From the NCBI GenBank assembly GCA_019239895.1, contig JAFAZH010000039.1, positions 1-64,000 on the forward strand: DNA of 64,000 bases, in the 5' to 3' direction. This stretch comes from Abditibacteriaceae bacterium (lineage in GTDB: Bacteria > Armatimonadota > Abditibacteriia > Abditibacteriales > Abditibacteriaceae). The translations under genes were made by a program, and so were the position numbers. Position 1 is the first letter of the stretch, and each line of letters begins with the position of its first letter. The notes below the pieces were generated by a model that made no database searches, was not told the DNA's origin, and was given only the letters and a program-made list of their open reading frames with translations. Shown in pieces: positions 1 to 8,459 of this stretch.

Positions 1-140
1 CACAAAGGGCACAAAAGAGAGTTGCGGATCGAGAATAGAAGATAGAGACTAGTCAGCGGAGTGCTGTTACGATTCTCTATCCTCGATTCTCCATCTTCTT
101 CAAACTCTGTGCCCTTTGTGAATTCTTTGTGTCCTTTGTG
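1..140. repeat. Nested intergenic palindromic element
   Basis: An outer inverted repeat (CACAAAGGGCACAAA at 1-15 against TTTGTGCCCTTTGTG-like copies at about 106-120 and 123-140) encloses a second, unrelated inverted repeat (about 26-48 against 73-99, reading GAGAATAGAAGATAGAG on the left). The outer family recurs at 42797-42916 and the inner one at 8334-8433. The element lies just downstream of the ROK gene and may continue beyond the left window edge. Confidence 0.75.
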
Positions 141-157
141 TTAAAAAGAAACGAAAA

Positions 158-1249
158 CTAAATTTGCAATGGCTTATCTACCTGGGCCACAACTCGTTTG
201 GGGGTGTCGCCATCGGAGGTCGTGTTGGGCGTCAGGAGAGGCGGAAGTTCTCTGGGGGAGTTTTGCGGCACAAGATTATGGCCATGCAGCAGGGCTGCGC
301 CGCCGATGAGGATGGCATCATCGCCGAGAGCGGAGCGCACGATTTCCAGCTTTTTGCCGGTACCAGGTAAAGCGACTTTACGTGCTGTTTTCTCAATCAC
401 GGGCAGCATCCACTTACCGCACGCTTCGATGACCCCACCACCGAAAATAATCACTTCCGGGTCAACAATATGCAGCACGGATACCGTCGCCAGACCCAGG
501 AGATACGCGGCATGATGGATCACTTCGGTCACGAGGGGATCGTCACGGCGCAAGGCTTCTTTTAAGGCCCCGGAGCGGATGCGCTCCAATTTCTTATCCC
601 CAATAATATCGGTGAGAAGTGAAGTTCGGCCTTCTGTCTGGATGGCATAACGCAGTTGATTTTCAATCGCGGTGCGCGAGCAGAAGTCCTCCAAATAAAG
701 ATGCTTATTCGTCGTGGGATTAGCCGTAGGGTCAGCAATCAGCGGCACCAGCAGATGGCCAATTTCCCCGGCTAAACCCCGATGCCCAACCATTAGCTTG
801 CCATCCAGCACTAATCCGCCACCAATACCGGTGCCGACAAAAATACCAAACGCCGACTGCGCACCCCTGGTCGCGCCACGCCAGTGTTCGCCTAGGACAC
901 CTAAGTTAACGTCGTTACCTATCATTACTGGCAGGCCAAAGCGTTCGGTCAACAGTGCCGCGAGAGGAGTTTTCGAGAGCGGCGCGTTAGGGGTATAAAC
1001 GACATAGCCAGCCGCTTCATCTACCACTCCCGGCACACCCAGGGCCACCCCGCCAATTTCATTGCGCTTCAAAGAGGCGGCTTTGATGATGTCCGCCACC
1101 GCATCGCCAATCTGCACAATCAGGCGCTTGCGAGAATGGCGTTCTGTTTTTTGCTTCTGGCGCGCGATAATCTGACCGTCATCGGTCAGCACCGCCGCCA
1201 AAATTTTGGTGCCACCGACATCAACCGCGACAAGGTTATTTGTCATCAT
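158..1249 (-). CDS. ROK family sugar kinase (glucokinase-like)
   Basis: This 363-residue protein is a ROK-family kinase that would phosphorylate glucose or a related hexose with ATP in the cytoplasm. The phosphate-binding motif DVGGTK is at residues 10-15, the catalytic-base region GNDVN at 111-115, and the second phosphate loop GTGIGGG at 139-145. The ROK signature GEIGH at 161-165 provides the usual zinc-ligand His. The following CxCGxxGC zinc cluster is absent; only C190 is found there. Two ATG codons are adjacent at the start, with an AGGGG-like ribosome site just upstream. It lies 96 bp downstream of ppk on the same strand and may be cotranscribed. Family assignment is firm; the sugar is not determined, and a regulator role is unlikely because no N-terminal HTH is present. 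Confidence 0.88.
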   Translation of the reverse strand: MMTNNLVAVDVGGTKILAAVLTDDGQIIARQKQKTERHSRKRLIVQIGDAVADIIKAASLKRNEIGGVALGVPGVVDEAAGYVVYTPNAPLSKTPLAALLTERFGLPVMIGNDVNLGVLGEHWRGATRGAQSAFGIFVGTGIGGGLVLDGKLMVGHRGLAGEIGHLLVPLIADPTANPTTNKHLYLEDFCSRTAIENQLRYAIQTEGRTSLLTDIIGDKKLERIRSGALKEALRRDDPLVTEVIHHAAYLLGLATVSVLHIVDPEVIIFGGGVIEACGKWMLPVIEKTARKVALPGTGKKLEIVRSALGDDAILIGGAALLHGHNLVPQNSPRELPPLLTPNTTSDGDTPKRVVAQVDKPLQI

Positions 1250-1345
1250 CTGCCCCTTTGCTGCATTCGCTTTTGCAATGGTTGCTGTGTATCATGTCTT
1301 GAGTTGTCAGCCGCTGCGGTTGCTTTATCATTTGCACTTGCGACA

Positions 1346-4027
1346 TCATTTATGCTTGCGACGCTTTGGTGCTGGTTTCGTTGACGGCTGCCGATTATTC
1401 TTCAAGTTGTCTGGTTTAGTATTAACCTTCGGACGACGCCCTGCTGATTTTAATGAGGTCACAGCGCGGCTGTCAACACTTTCAACCTCATTTTCTTTTG
1501 CGCTGCTATTAGTCGCTGCGTTTATTACCCCATTATGTGTGGTGTTAAACATCTCATCTGGAAAATTAGCAGATACATCCGCCTCATGCTTAACTTCACC
1601 CGCCAACGATTGCAATACAGGGTCGGCCATCGTGCCCGCCCGCCCATCGGTGGCGGGCGGCGCACCAGAGGCAGGGGCTGGTCGCAGGGTCAATTCCAGC
1701 TTGGGGAGCGTGGTCGCACGCTGGCCGCCATCCCCCCACGCCGAAGGCACCGGGCGCGCGGCGGGGCGTCCACTGCGCAAATCGGCATCACCCTGCCCTA
1801 AGCTGTGCTGGCGCGCCTGAGTCATCAGCCATTGTTGGCAACGAAACGGCGCTTCTTTGGGGCCGGGTCTGAGTCGCCAATAATCACCATCTGGACGGAT
1901 GCAGCGGGCTTTAATATTATCTTTGAGAGCAGCCCCCAGAACTTCATCTCGTAAACGCACCTTCAACGCTTCGTTCTCGACCGGAAAAATAACTTCAACC
2001 CGTTGAAAGAAGTTGCGCGGCATCCAATCAGCGGAGCCACAATAAATCTCATCCGCGCCATTGTTATAGAAGTAGAAGAGCCGTGAATGCTCCAGGAAGC
2101 GGTCTATAATCGAGCGCACGCGAATATTCTCGCTCACCCCCGGCACCCCCGGACGCAGACAACACACCCCGCGCACAATCAGGTCAATCTGCACTCCGGC
2201 CTGGGATGCTCGGTACAGCGCCTTAATAATACCGGGGTCTACCAGAGCATTCATCTTGGCAATAATTTGCGCTTGGGGCTTTGACTTTTTGCCCTTGGCC
2301 GAACTGCCTTTTGCCTGACGTTGCGCATTGGTCGTCTCACGTTCAATGAGACGCAGAAACTCTTCTTGCACCCCAAAGGGCGCGACCCACAACTTCTCCA
2401 TGCCGGGAAATTGACTCATCCCGGTCAGCAGGTTAAACACCTTGGCCACATCTTCTCCAATGTCGGGTCGCGCCGTGAGCATCCCTACATCCGTGTACAG
2501 ACGGGCTGTAATCTCATTGTAATTGCCGGTGCCCATGTGAACGTAACGATGTATCTCATCGCCCTCGCGCCGCACCACCAGGGCCAGTTTACTGTGCGTT
2601 TTCAGACCGACTAATCCATACAACACATGCACCCCGGCCTGCTCCATCGCACGCGCCCACTGGATATTATTTTCTTCGTCAAAGCGGGCTTTTAGCTCTA
2701 CTAAGGCCGTCACCTGCTTGCCGTTTTGCGCGGCTCGCATTAAGGCACGCACAATCGGCGAATCACCCGATGTCCGATAAAGCGTTTGTTTAATGGCCAG
2801 GACGTTCGGGTCATCCGCCGCCATTGTGATGAAATCAATCACGCTCTTAAAGCTTTCATAAGGATGATGCACCAGAATATCTGCGTGGCGGATCGCTGCA
2901 AACAGTTCATCGGGCGATTCCACTTGCCGTAACTCCGATGGCACCGCCGGAGTAAAAGTTGGGTCTTTTAAATCGGGCCGATTTTCCGCGCCATAGACGG
3001 CCATTAGCCGCGTTAAATTAATGGGGCCATCCACTTCATAGAGGTCAATCGGCTCCAGCTCAAAAGTGCGCAGTAAAACCTCTACGACTGCCGGGTCACA
3101 ACCACGTTGCACTTCTAAGCGCACCGCATCGCCACGTCGCCGCCGCTGCAACTGCATCTGCATCGCTTCCAGGAGGTTATCGGCCTCATCTTCATCCAGA
3201 TACAGTTCGGAGTTACGGGTGACCCGAAAGGCATAGCACCCTTCAACACATAAGCCGGGAAACAAATCGCCGATGAACTCTGAAATAATCGAAGAGAGGA
3301 AAACGTAAATTTTGCGTTGCGCAGGAGCGATAGCGGCAGGCACCGCCACCAGACGCGGCAGGGCGCGGGGCACCTGCACCACGCCAAAGCGGGTCGCCTC
3401 GTGCTGCTCATCATAGCGCAAGCCATTCATGGCCCCCGGAGTGTCGGGTATCGAAAGCGCCACCGCCAGATTCAAGCTTTTATTGAGCAATTGGGGAAAG
3501 GGGTGCGCCGGGTCAATCGCTAAAGGCGTCAGCACCGGGAAAACCTCGCGTCGAAAGTAATCTGCGGCCCACTGTTGCCCCGGCTCGCTGAGGTCATTAA
3601 TCGTTAAGAGATCAATGCCTTCCGCCGTGAGTCCCGGCACGATTTCGCGGTTGTAACACTGATACTGATCGCGCACCATGCGTTGCACACGGATGGCAAT
3701 GGCATCAAGAGTCTGCTGTGCCGTAAGTCCATCCTCTTCGGCTACATTGGGCCGCGTTTCCGCCTGCTGCTGCAACCCCGCCACACGCACCTCAAAAAAC
3801 TCGTCCAGGTTCGAGGCCACAATCGAGAGAAACTTCAACCGTTCCAGCAGGGGGTTAGTAGCATCTTGCGCTTCTTCCAGCACGCGCTGATTAAACTCTA
3901 ACCAGGACAATTCACGGTTAATGAAATATTCAGGTCGGTCGAGGTCACGCACCGCCTGCACCGTCTGGCGCAGCGATTTCTTAGGAGTCTTCTTAACCGG
4001 CTTCTTCGCAGACTTACTTTGACTCAT
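1346..4027 (-). CDS. ppk: Polyphosphate kinase 1
   Basis: This 893-residue protein is PPK1, which builds inorganic polyphosphate from ATP by way of a phospho-histidine. The N-terminal domain motif (NRELSWLEFN, 37-46) and both catalytic-site histidines are visible: H478 in KTHSK and H647 in EHSR. The PPK core ends near residue 735, at about the family length of 690-740. A further 158 residues form a low-complexity tail rich in Ser, Ala, Pro and Asn that ends in the basic run PKRRKHK. A Lys/Gln-rich insert also occurs at about 568-586. The tail is unusual and could tether the enzyme to nucleic acid or to polyphosphate itself, but that is a guess. The ATG start is followed by a Lys-rich leader segment. 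Confidence 0.96.
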   Translation of the reverse strand: MSQSKSAKKPVKKTPKKSLRQTVQAVRDLDRPEYFINRELSWLEFNQRVLEEAQDATNPLLERLKFLSIVASNLDEFFEVRVAGLQQQAETRPNVAEEDGLTAQQTLDAIAIRVQRMVRDQYQCYNREIVPGLTAEGIDLLTINDLSEPGQQWAADYFRREVFPVLTPLAIDPAHPFPQLLNKSLNLAVALSIPDTPGAMNGLRYDEQHEATRFGVVQVPRALPRLVAVPAAIAPAQRKIYVFLSSIISEFIGDLFPGLCVEGCYAFRVTRNSELYLDEDEADNLLEAMQMQLQRRRRGDAVRLEVQRGCDPAVVEVLLRTFELEPIDLYEVDGPINLTRLMAVYGAENRPDLKDPTFTPAVPSELRQVESPDELFAAIRHADILVHHPYESFKSVIDFITMAADDPNVLAIKQTLYRTSGDSPIVRALMRAAQNGKQVTALVELKARFDEENNIQWARAMEQAGVHVLYGLVGLKTHSKLALVVRREGDEIHRYVHMGTGNYNEITARLYTDVGMLTARPDIGEDVAKVFNLLTGMSQFPGMEKLWVAPFGVQEEFLRLIERETTNAQRQAKGSSAKGKKSKPQAQIIAKMNALVDPGIIKALYRASQAGVQIDLIVRGVCCLRPGVPGVSENIRVRSIIDRFLEHSRLFYFYNNGADEIYCGSADWMPRNFFQRVEVIFPVENEALKVRLRDEVLGAALKDNIKARCIRPDGDYWRLRPGPKEAPFRCQQWLMTQARQHSLGQGDADLRSGRPAARPVPSAWGDGGQRATTLPKLELTLRPAPASGAPPATDGRAGTMADPVLQSLAGEVKHEADVSANFPDEMFNTTHNGVINAATNSSAKENEVESVDSRAVTSLKSAGRRPKVNTKPDNLKNNRQPSTKPAPKRRKHK

Positions 4028-4074
4028 GTATTTAATGATAACTGGCTTTGTCGTGTCAGATGTTAACTATCAGT

Positions 4075-4291
4075 CGGGCCTGTAAACGACCCGGCAGGTT
4101 GGGTGCCCACAGCACAGCATCAACATGCTGTGCTGTGGGCTGGAAGTCTAAAGCCGACCGTCCTTTGGACGGTACACGAATAGGTCAGTACATGGCAAGC
4201 AAGGGCACGATAAATCATGCCCCTACGTGTGGCGTCCAACGGACGCTTAACCAACGGCCTTCCTGGCGGGGCTTTTACAGCCCCGGCTTTT
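4075..4291. repeat. Modular palindromic element, copy A
   Basis: A complex stem-loop element fills the gap between ppk and the HAD gene. The outer stem pairs the GGGCCTGTAAACGACCCGG side (from 4076) with the GGGGCTTTTACAGCCCCGG side (to about 4286). Inside are a long hairpin (4110-4140, CCCACAGCACAGCAT and its complement), GACCGTCCTTTGGACGG and GCGTCCAACGGACGC. It is the inverted-orientation relative of copies at 17456-17589 and 19786-19970. No protein is encoded by it. Confidence 0.8.
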
Positions 4292-4326
4292 CTTGACCAT
4301 CTTCCAATCCTGTTTATACTTCAAAC

Positions 4327-5067
4327 GTGCAACCCTTTTTGATTTTTGACGCTTACGGCATCCTGGTTGAGTTAGATGATTTTTATGGTCGCTTACAGCG
4401 CGGTTTTGGACAGCATGGTGTCACTTTGCCATTTGAGGTAGTGCAGCGGGCCGCACATCAGGAAATGCGGCATTATATGGCTAACGCCATTCATGTCAGC
4501 GACTCGGCAAGTTGGTTGAGACTGCGCCGTGATTGCGCCCAGATTTTAGCCGATGCCTTACGCTCACAAGGCCATCAACTGCCCTTTGGTACCGATACCA
4601 CTTTAGAGATTCTGAGCGAAGCCTTAGTGTTTCACGCCTTTCCTGAAGCGCATGAGACGCTGGAAGAGTTACAGCGACGTGGCATTAAAATGGGCGTGCT
4701 TTCTAACTGGGACTATCAATTGCCCTCCATTCTGCAAGCAGTGCAACTGGATACATTCTTTCAGTTCATTGTCACTTCGGCGGAAGCGGGAGTGGAAAAG
4801 CCTGATTTAAAATTCTTTGCGTGTGGCGTGGAAAAGGTTCACGCTCTCGCTCCTGATGTGAAATTATCCCACTGCTTTTATATTGGCGATCACTACGAGA
4901 AAGATGTATTGCCTGCTCGTGCAGCGGGTTTAATACCCCTCTGGTTAGTCCGCGATCAGCGCGACCTCGCATCAGGCGACATTCACGAGGCGCAAGATGC
5001 AGTGATTCGCCTGCAAAGCCTGCGCGATTTGTTGAGCCTTCCTGCGCTTGGCATGAGCGCAAAATGA
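4327..5067 (+). CDS. HAD superfamily hydrolase (haloacid dehalogenase-like)
   Basis: This 246-residue cytoplasmic phosphatase or dehalogenase of the HAD superfamily has all four motifs. Motif I is FDAYGIL near the N-terminus, with the nucleophile Asp; the DAYG form is typical of the L-2-haloacid dehalogenase branch. Motif II is GVLSNWD (Ser), motif III is the Lys of EKPDLKFF, and motif IV is YIGDHYEKD. A helical cap of about 90 residues lies between motifs I and II. The start is a GTG directly at the motif-I strand, and no strong Shine-Dalgarno sequence is visible. The substrate cannot be told from sequence. It stands alone between a palindromic element and the mrp gene. Confidence 0.88.
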   Translation: MQPFLIFDAYGILVELDDFYGRLQRGFGQHGVTLPFEVVQRAAHQEMRHYMANAIHVSDSASWLRLRRDCAQILADALRSQGHQLPFGTDTTLEILSEALVFHAFPEAHETLEELQRRGIKMGVLSNWDYQLPSILQAVQLDTFFQFIVTSAEAGVEKPDLKFFACGVEKVHALAPDVKLSHCFYIGDHYEKDVLPARAAGLIPLWLVRDQRDLASGDIHEAQDAVIRLQSLRDLLSLPALGMSAK

Positions 5068-5141
5068 GTGTGATAAACTCTTAATCAAGTATCAACAACT
5101 CAAGTTATTAGCATTGGGTGAGGCATTAAAGGGAATATTAC

Positions 5142-6338
5142 ATGTTCGGATGGAAAAAAGATAATGGTGCGGCGGATGCCGGAGTACAAATAGGCAATGG
5201 TGCAGATCAGGCCGTCACCAAAGAAGAAGTCCTTAAAGCATTAGAGGTCATTATTGACCCCGACTTGAACAAGAACATTGTGGCTCTGGGGTTTGTGCAG
5301 AACGTGCGCGTGTGCGGCGGCAATGTCGCTTTTAATATTGAACTCACTACGCCCGCTTGTCCAGTCAAAGACCAGATGAAAAAGGCCGCCGAAGACGTGG
5401 TTTTGGGCTTGGCGGGGGTCGAAAATGTCGCAGTAGAGATGACCGCGCAAACGCGGCGCCCTCCCGAAATTAAGAACCTCATTCCTGGCATTAAGAATGC
5501 GATTGCTGTCGCCAGTGGCAAAGGCGGCGTCGGCAAAAGCACGACTGCCGTTAATCTGGCCCTCGCTCTGGCGGAAAGCGGCGCGAAGGTGGGCCTGATG
5601 GATGCCGATGTCTATGGGCCTTCGATTCCGATTATGATGGGCGTGCCGGAAGACGAGCAGCCGATGGCCGTCGAAGAAAACGGTGTACAGCGTATTATTC
5701 CCCTCGAACGCTATGGCATCAAGCTGATCTCCATCGGTTTCCTCACCGAAAAAACCAATCCTATTGTATGGCGCGGCCCAATGGTCTCCAAGATGGTGCA
5801 GACTTTTCTCGGCACAGTCGAATGGGGTGAACTCGATTATCTGGTGATTGACCTGCCGCCTGGCACGGGAGACATTCAACTGACCCTGGTGCAAAGCGCA
5901 CCCCTTTCGGGTGCGGTCATTGTCACCACCCCCGAAGCAGTTGCCCTCGAAGATGTGCTACGCGCCGGACGCATGTTTGAAAAGATGGCGCAAACGGGCA
6001 CACCCGTGCCGATTCTGGGCATCGTCGAAAACATGAGCTACTACGAGACACCCCAGGGCGAGCGTATTAATTTATTTGGCGAGGGTGGTGGCGAACGGGC
6101 CGCCAGGGAATTCGATGTGCCCCTGTTAGGCCAGGTGCCCCGCCAACTTGAAATCACCCGCGCTGGCGATGCCGGTAAACCCGTAATGGTGGCGCACGCA
6201 GACAGCCCCGTCGCCGCTATTTACCGCGAAGTCGCAGGCAGCGTGGCCCGGCGGGTTTCCACCATCTCGATGAAAGAAACTGTCTTTCGCCGCCCTGCCC
6301 CCGGCAGCCCCGGTGTTATTCCTGTAACCGCAAGTTAG
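5142..6338 (+). CDS. Mrp/ApbC-type P-loop ATPase with N-terminal MIP18 (DUF59) domain
   Basis: This 398-residue protein belongs to the Mrp/NBP35 group that handles Fe-S cluster delivery. Residues about 25-100 form a DUF59/MIP18 domain with its conserved Cys (C73, in TPACPVKD). The deviant Walker A ASGKGGVGKSTT follows at about 124-135, and MDADVYGPS after it. The family usually has a CxxC pair after ENMS that bridges a 4Fe-4S cluster between subunits. Here that segment reads ENMSYYETPQGERINLFG and has no cysteine. AAAGGGA lies 7 bp before the ATG. The cysteine desulfurase and A-type carrier follow, so a role in Fe-S assembly is likely, though not as a canonical CxxC scaffold. Confidence 0.92.
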   Translation: MFGWKKDNGAADAGVQIGNGADQAVTKEEVLKALEVIIDPDLNKNIVALGFVQNVRVCGGNVAFNIELTTPACPVKDQMKKAAEDVVLGLAGVENVAVEMTAQTRRPPEIKNLIPGIKNAIAVASGKGGVGKSTTAVNLALALAESGAKVGLMDADVYGPSIPIMMGVPEDEQPMAVEENGVQRIIPLERYGIKLISIGFLTEKTNPIVWRGPMVSKMVQTFLGTVEWGELDYLVIDLPPGTGDIQLTLVQSAPLSGAVIVTTPEAVALEDVLRAGRMFEKMAQTGTPVPILGIVENMSYYETPQGERINLFGEGGGERAAREFDVPLLGQVPRQLEITRAGDAGKPVMVAHADSPVAAIYREVAGSVARRVSTISMKETVFRRPAPGSPGVIPVTAS

Positions 6339-6344
6339 GTTTTG

Positions 6345-6409
6345 GTGAGGGGTGAGTAAGTGAGTGGTGTGATAGCCCCGATACTACCACTCACTTACTC
6401 ACCCCTCAC
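6345..6409. repeat. Perfect 24-bp inverted repeat between mrp and nifS-like gene
   Basis: The left arm (6345-6368) and right arm (6386-6409) are perfectly complementary and separated by 17 nt. The arms are built from GTGAG/TGAGT-type repeats. The hairpin sits just 12 bp upstream of the following ATG. It could attenuate or stabilise the mRNA between the two genes; no T-run follows it, so it is not a classical terminator. Confidence 0.85.
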
Positions 6410-6421
6410 TCACTCACCACC

Positions 6422-7624
6422 ATGATTTACTTCGACCACGCCGCGACGACACCTATCTGTGCAGAGGCTTTTGAGGCCATGCAGCCATATTTGCGCGAGG
6501 CGTATGGCAATCCGTCCTCGTTGCACCATTTAGGCAAGCAGGCGAAGTTTGCGGTGGAGACGGCGCGGGAGCAAGTCGCGGCCCTGATTAATGCTCGTCC
6601 TGCGGAAATTGTGTTCAACTCCGGGGCGACGGAAGGCAATAACCACGCGCTTAAAGGTGTGGCGGAGCGCCTGGCCGAGCGAGGTCGGCATATTATCACC
6701 ACACAAATTGAACATGATGCCGTTTTGCATCCCTGTCGCGCCCTCGAACACGCCGGATTTGAAGTTACTTATGTCGGGGTTGATGAGCAGGGTATCGTGC
6801 GGCTGGACGAATTAAAGGCTGCCTTGCGCGCTGATACAATTCTGGTCTCGGTGATGCACGCCAATAATGAGATGGGCACACTGCAACCAGTAACCCAGAT
6901 AGGTGCCCTGTGCCGGGAGCGCAACATCCTTTTTCACTGTGACGCCTGCCAGACGGTGGGACATATCCCCGTAGATGTCAAAGCCTTGAATGTAGACCTG
7001 CTCAGCATGAGCGGTCATAAGTTCTATGGAGCCAAGGGTGCGGGGGCATTATACATCCGGCGCGGGGTGCGCCTCGATACCCTCGTAGAAGGCGGCCCGC
7101 AGCAAAAGGGGCGGCGCGCGGGCACCGAAAATGTCCCGGCTATTGTCTCGATGGGTGTCGCCGCAACCGTGGCGATGACAGCTATTGCTAACGGTGAAGA
7201 AGCGCATGTCGCCAGGTTGCGCGAACGGCTGATTGAGGGGTTAGAAACGTATTGCGCAGGCGTATTTCTTAATGGGCACCGCGAACAACGAGTGCCCGGC
7301 ATTGCCAATTTCTCGTTCGATGGCGTCGAAGGCGAAGGGCTTATCTTAGAACTGGCTGCACGGGCGGGCGTCTGCTGTTCGACGGGTTCGGCGTGTGCGG
7401 CAGGCAGTCTTGACCCGTCGCCAGTGCTGCTGGCAATTGGGCGTCCAGTGGGTCTGGCGCGGGCTGGCACCCGCTTTTCTCTGGGGCGAGATAACACCGA
7501 AGGCGAAATTGATGCGGTGATAAAATTACTGCCTGAGATTATCGAATCACTACGCCAGTTATCACCAGAGACACGCGCCGCTACTATTCATCAGGCAGCA
7601 GCGCCAGAAGCAGCTAATGTTTAG
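6422..7624 (+). CDS. Cysteine desulfurase, NifS/IscS family
   Basis: This 400-residue PLP enzyme takes sulfur from cysteine for Fe-S cluster (and possibly thio-nucleoside) synthesis. It begins with the typical YFDHAATTP. The PLP lysine is K200 in SMSGHKFYG and the sulfur-accepting cysteine is C325 in STGSACAAGS, with two more cysteines just before it (VCCSTGS). Length and the short active-site loop match the IscS/NifS class I group. No Shine-Dalgarno sequence is seen; the ATG lies directly after the palindromic hairpin, so translation may depend on that leader. It sits between Mrp and the A-type carrier, a coherent Fe-S set. Confidence 0.95.
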   Translation: MIYFDHAATTPICAEAFEAMQPYLREAYGNPSSLHHLGKQAKFAVETAREQVAALINARPAEIVFNSGATEGNNHALKGVAERLAERGRHIITTQIEHDAVLHPCRALEHAGFEVTYVGVDEQGIVRLDELKAALRADTILVSVMHANNEMGTLQPVTQIGALCRERNILFHCDACQTVGHIPVDVKALNVDLLSMSGHKFYGAKGAGALYIRRGVRLDTLVEGGPQQKGRRAGTENVPAIVSMGVAATVAMTAIANGEEAHVARLRERLIEGLETYCAGVFLNGHREQRVPGIANFSFDGVEGEGLILELAARAGVCCSTGSACAAGSLDPSPVLLAIGRPVGLARAGTRFSLGRDNTEGEIDAVIKLLPEIIESLRQLSPETRAATIHQAAAPEAANV

Positions 7625-7709
7625 TGCCTTTAGGTGTTTATTTACGAGACTGGCCTGCGATTAGCAACAACAGGGTAAACTGTTGGTGTAGGGAACTTTT
7701 AGCGGGTGC

Positions 7710-7739
7710 TTGCGTAAATTAAAGAGGATTCGTTATAAT
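7710..7739 (+). promoter_or_regulatory. Sigma70-type promoter of the A-type carrier gene
   Basis: TTGCGT (7710-7715), an 18-bp spacer and a consensus TATAAT (7734-7739) lie about 90 bp upstream of the ATG. The gene therefore probably has its own promoter besides any read-through from the desulfurase. Confidence 0.6.
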
Positions 7740-7828
7740 CGCGGTAAGAGTTCTATATTTATTTTATCTCTTGAGTGAGCGCAAAACGGTTGAAGTGCGG
7801 CTCACAGACCGTTGTAAAGGAGCAAGTA

Positions 7829-8233
7829 ATGATCAAGTTAAGTGATCGGGCAGCAACAGAAATTAAGGGCCTGTTGGAAAAACAGGGTAAAGATGATGCT
7901 TTGCTGCGCGTTTTCGTGGCCGGTGGCGGTTGCTCCGGCTTTCAATATGGCATGAGTCTCGAAGATGAGGCGATGGAAGGTGACCAGCAGATGGACATCA
8001 ACGGGGTCAAGGTCATTATTGATCCTCGCTCCATGATGTACATTCAGGGTGCCGAAGTTGATTATGTAGACAGCATTATGGGTGGCGGCTTCAAGATTGA
8101 TAACCCCAACGCGGTATCAAGCTGTGGCTGTGGCCATTCCTTCACCCCCAAAGAAGGGGCCGAAGGCGAAGCGGAGGCTGTGGGCGCGCAAAGCGGAGGA
8201 GGCTGCGGGTCTTGTGGCTCGCATGGCTATTAA
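7829..8233 (+). CDS. HesB/IscA-type Fe-S cluster carrier
   Basis: This 134-residue A-type Fe-S carrier (IscA/SufA/ErpA group) has the three conserved ligands C35 (GGGCSGFQYG), C99 and C101 (SSCGCGHSF). The ATG is chosen because AAAGGAG stands 6 bp before it; an in-frame GTG 18 codons upstream lacks such support. The protein has an added Gly/Glu/Ala-rich tail of about 25 residues ending in CGSCGSHGY, which gives an extra CxxC (C126, C129) that ordinary IscA proteins do not have. It follows the cysteine desulfurase and is followed by a hairpin terminator. Carrier function is well supported; which apo-protein it serves is not. Confidence 0.94.
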   Translation: MIKLSDRAATEIKGLLEKQGKDDALLRVFVAGGGCSGFQYGMSLEDEAMEGDQQMDINGVKVIIDPRSMMYIQGAEVDYVDSIMGGGFKIDNPNAVSSCGCGHSFTPKEGAEGEAEAVGAQSGGGCGSCGSHGY

Positions 8234-8263
8234 TGCTTACGCCCCGAACGGCTGTTCAATAAT

Positions 8264-8310
8264 CAACGGCGCGGCACTCCCCAAGGAGAGTCGCGCCGTT
8301 GTCTTAATTT
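8264..8310 (+). terminator. Hairpin terminator after the A-type carrier gene
   Basis: CAACGGCGCG (8264-8273) pairs with CGCGCCGTTG (8292-8301) and is followed by a weak T-rich stretch (TCTTAATTT). It is placed 30 bp after the stop codon. Confidence 0.6.
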
Positions 8311-8333
8311 AGGCTTAATTAACCACGGGTAAA

Positions 8334-8433
8334 CGAGGATAGAGGATCGAAGATAGAGGATTGAAATGGCTAAACCGAGGCAAGCTATCCTCTCTTGCAA
8401 CAGCAATCCTCGATCCTCCATCTTCTATCCTCG
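8334..8433. repeat. Imperfect intergenic palindrome (GAGGATAGAGGAT family)
   Basis: Arms 8334-8363 and 8404-8433 are complementary at roughly 25 of 30 positions. Each arm is made of degenerate GGATCGA/AGATAGA repeats. The same family forms the inner palindrome at about 26-99. It lies just upstream of the endonuclease IV gene. Confidence 0.75.
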
Positions 8434-8459
8434 TTCATTTGTGGTTTCCAACAATTAAC

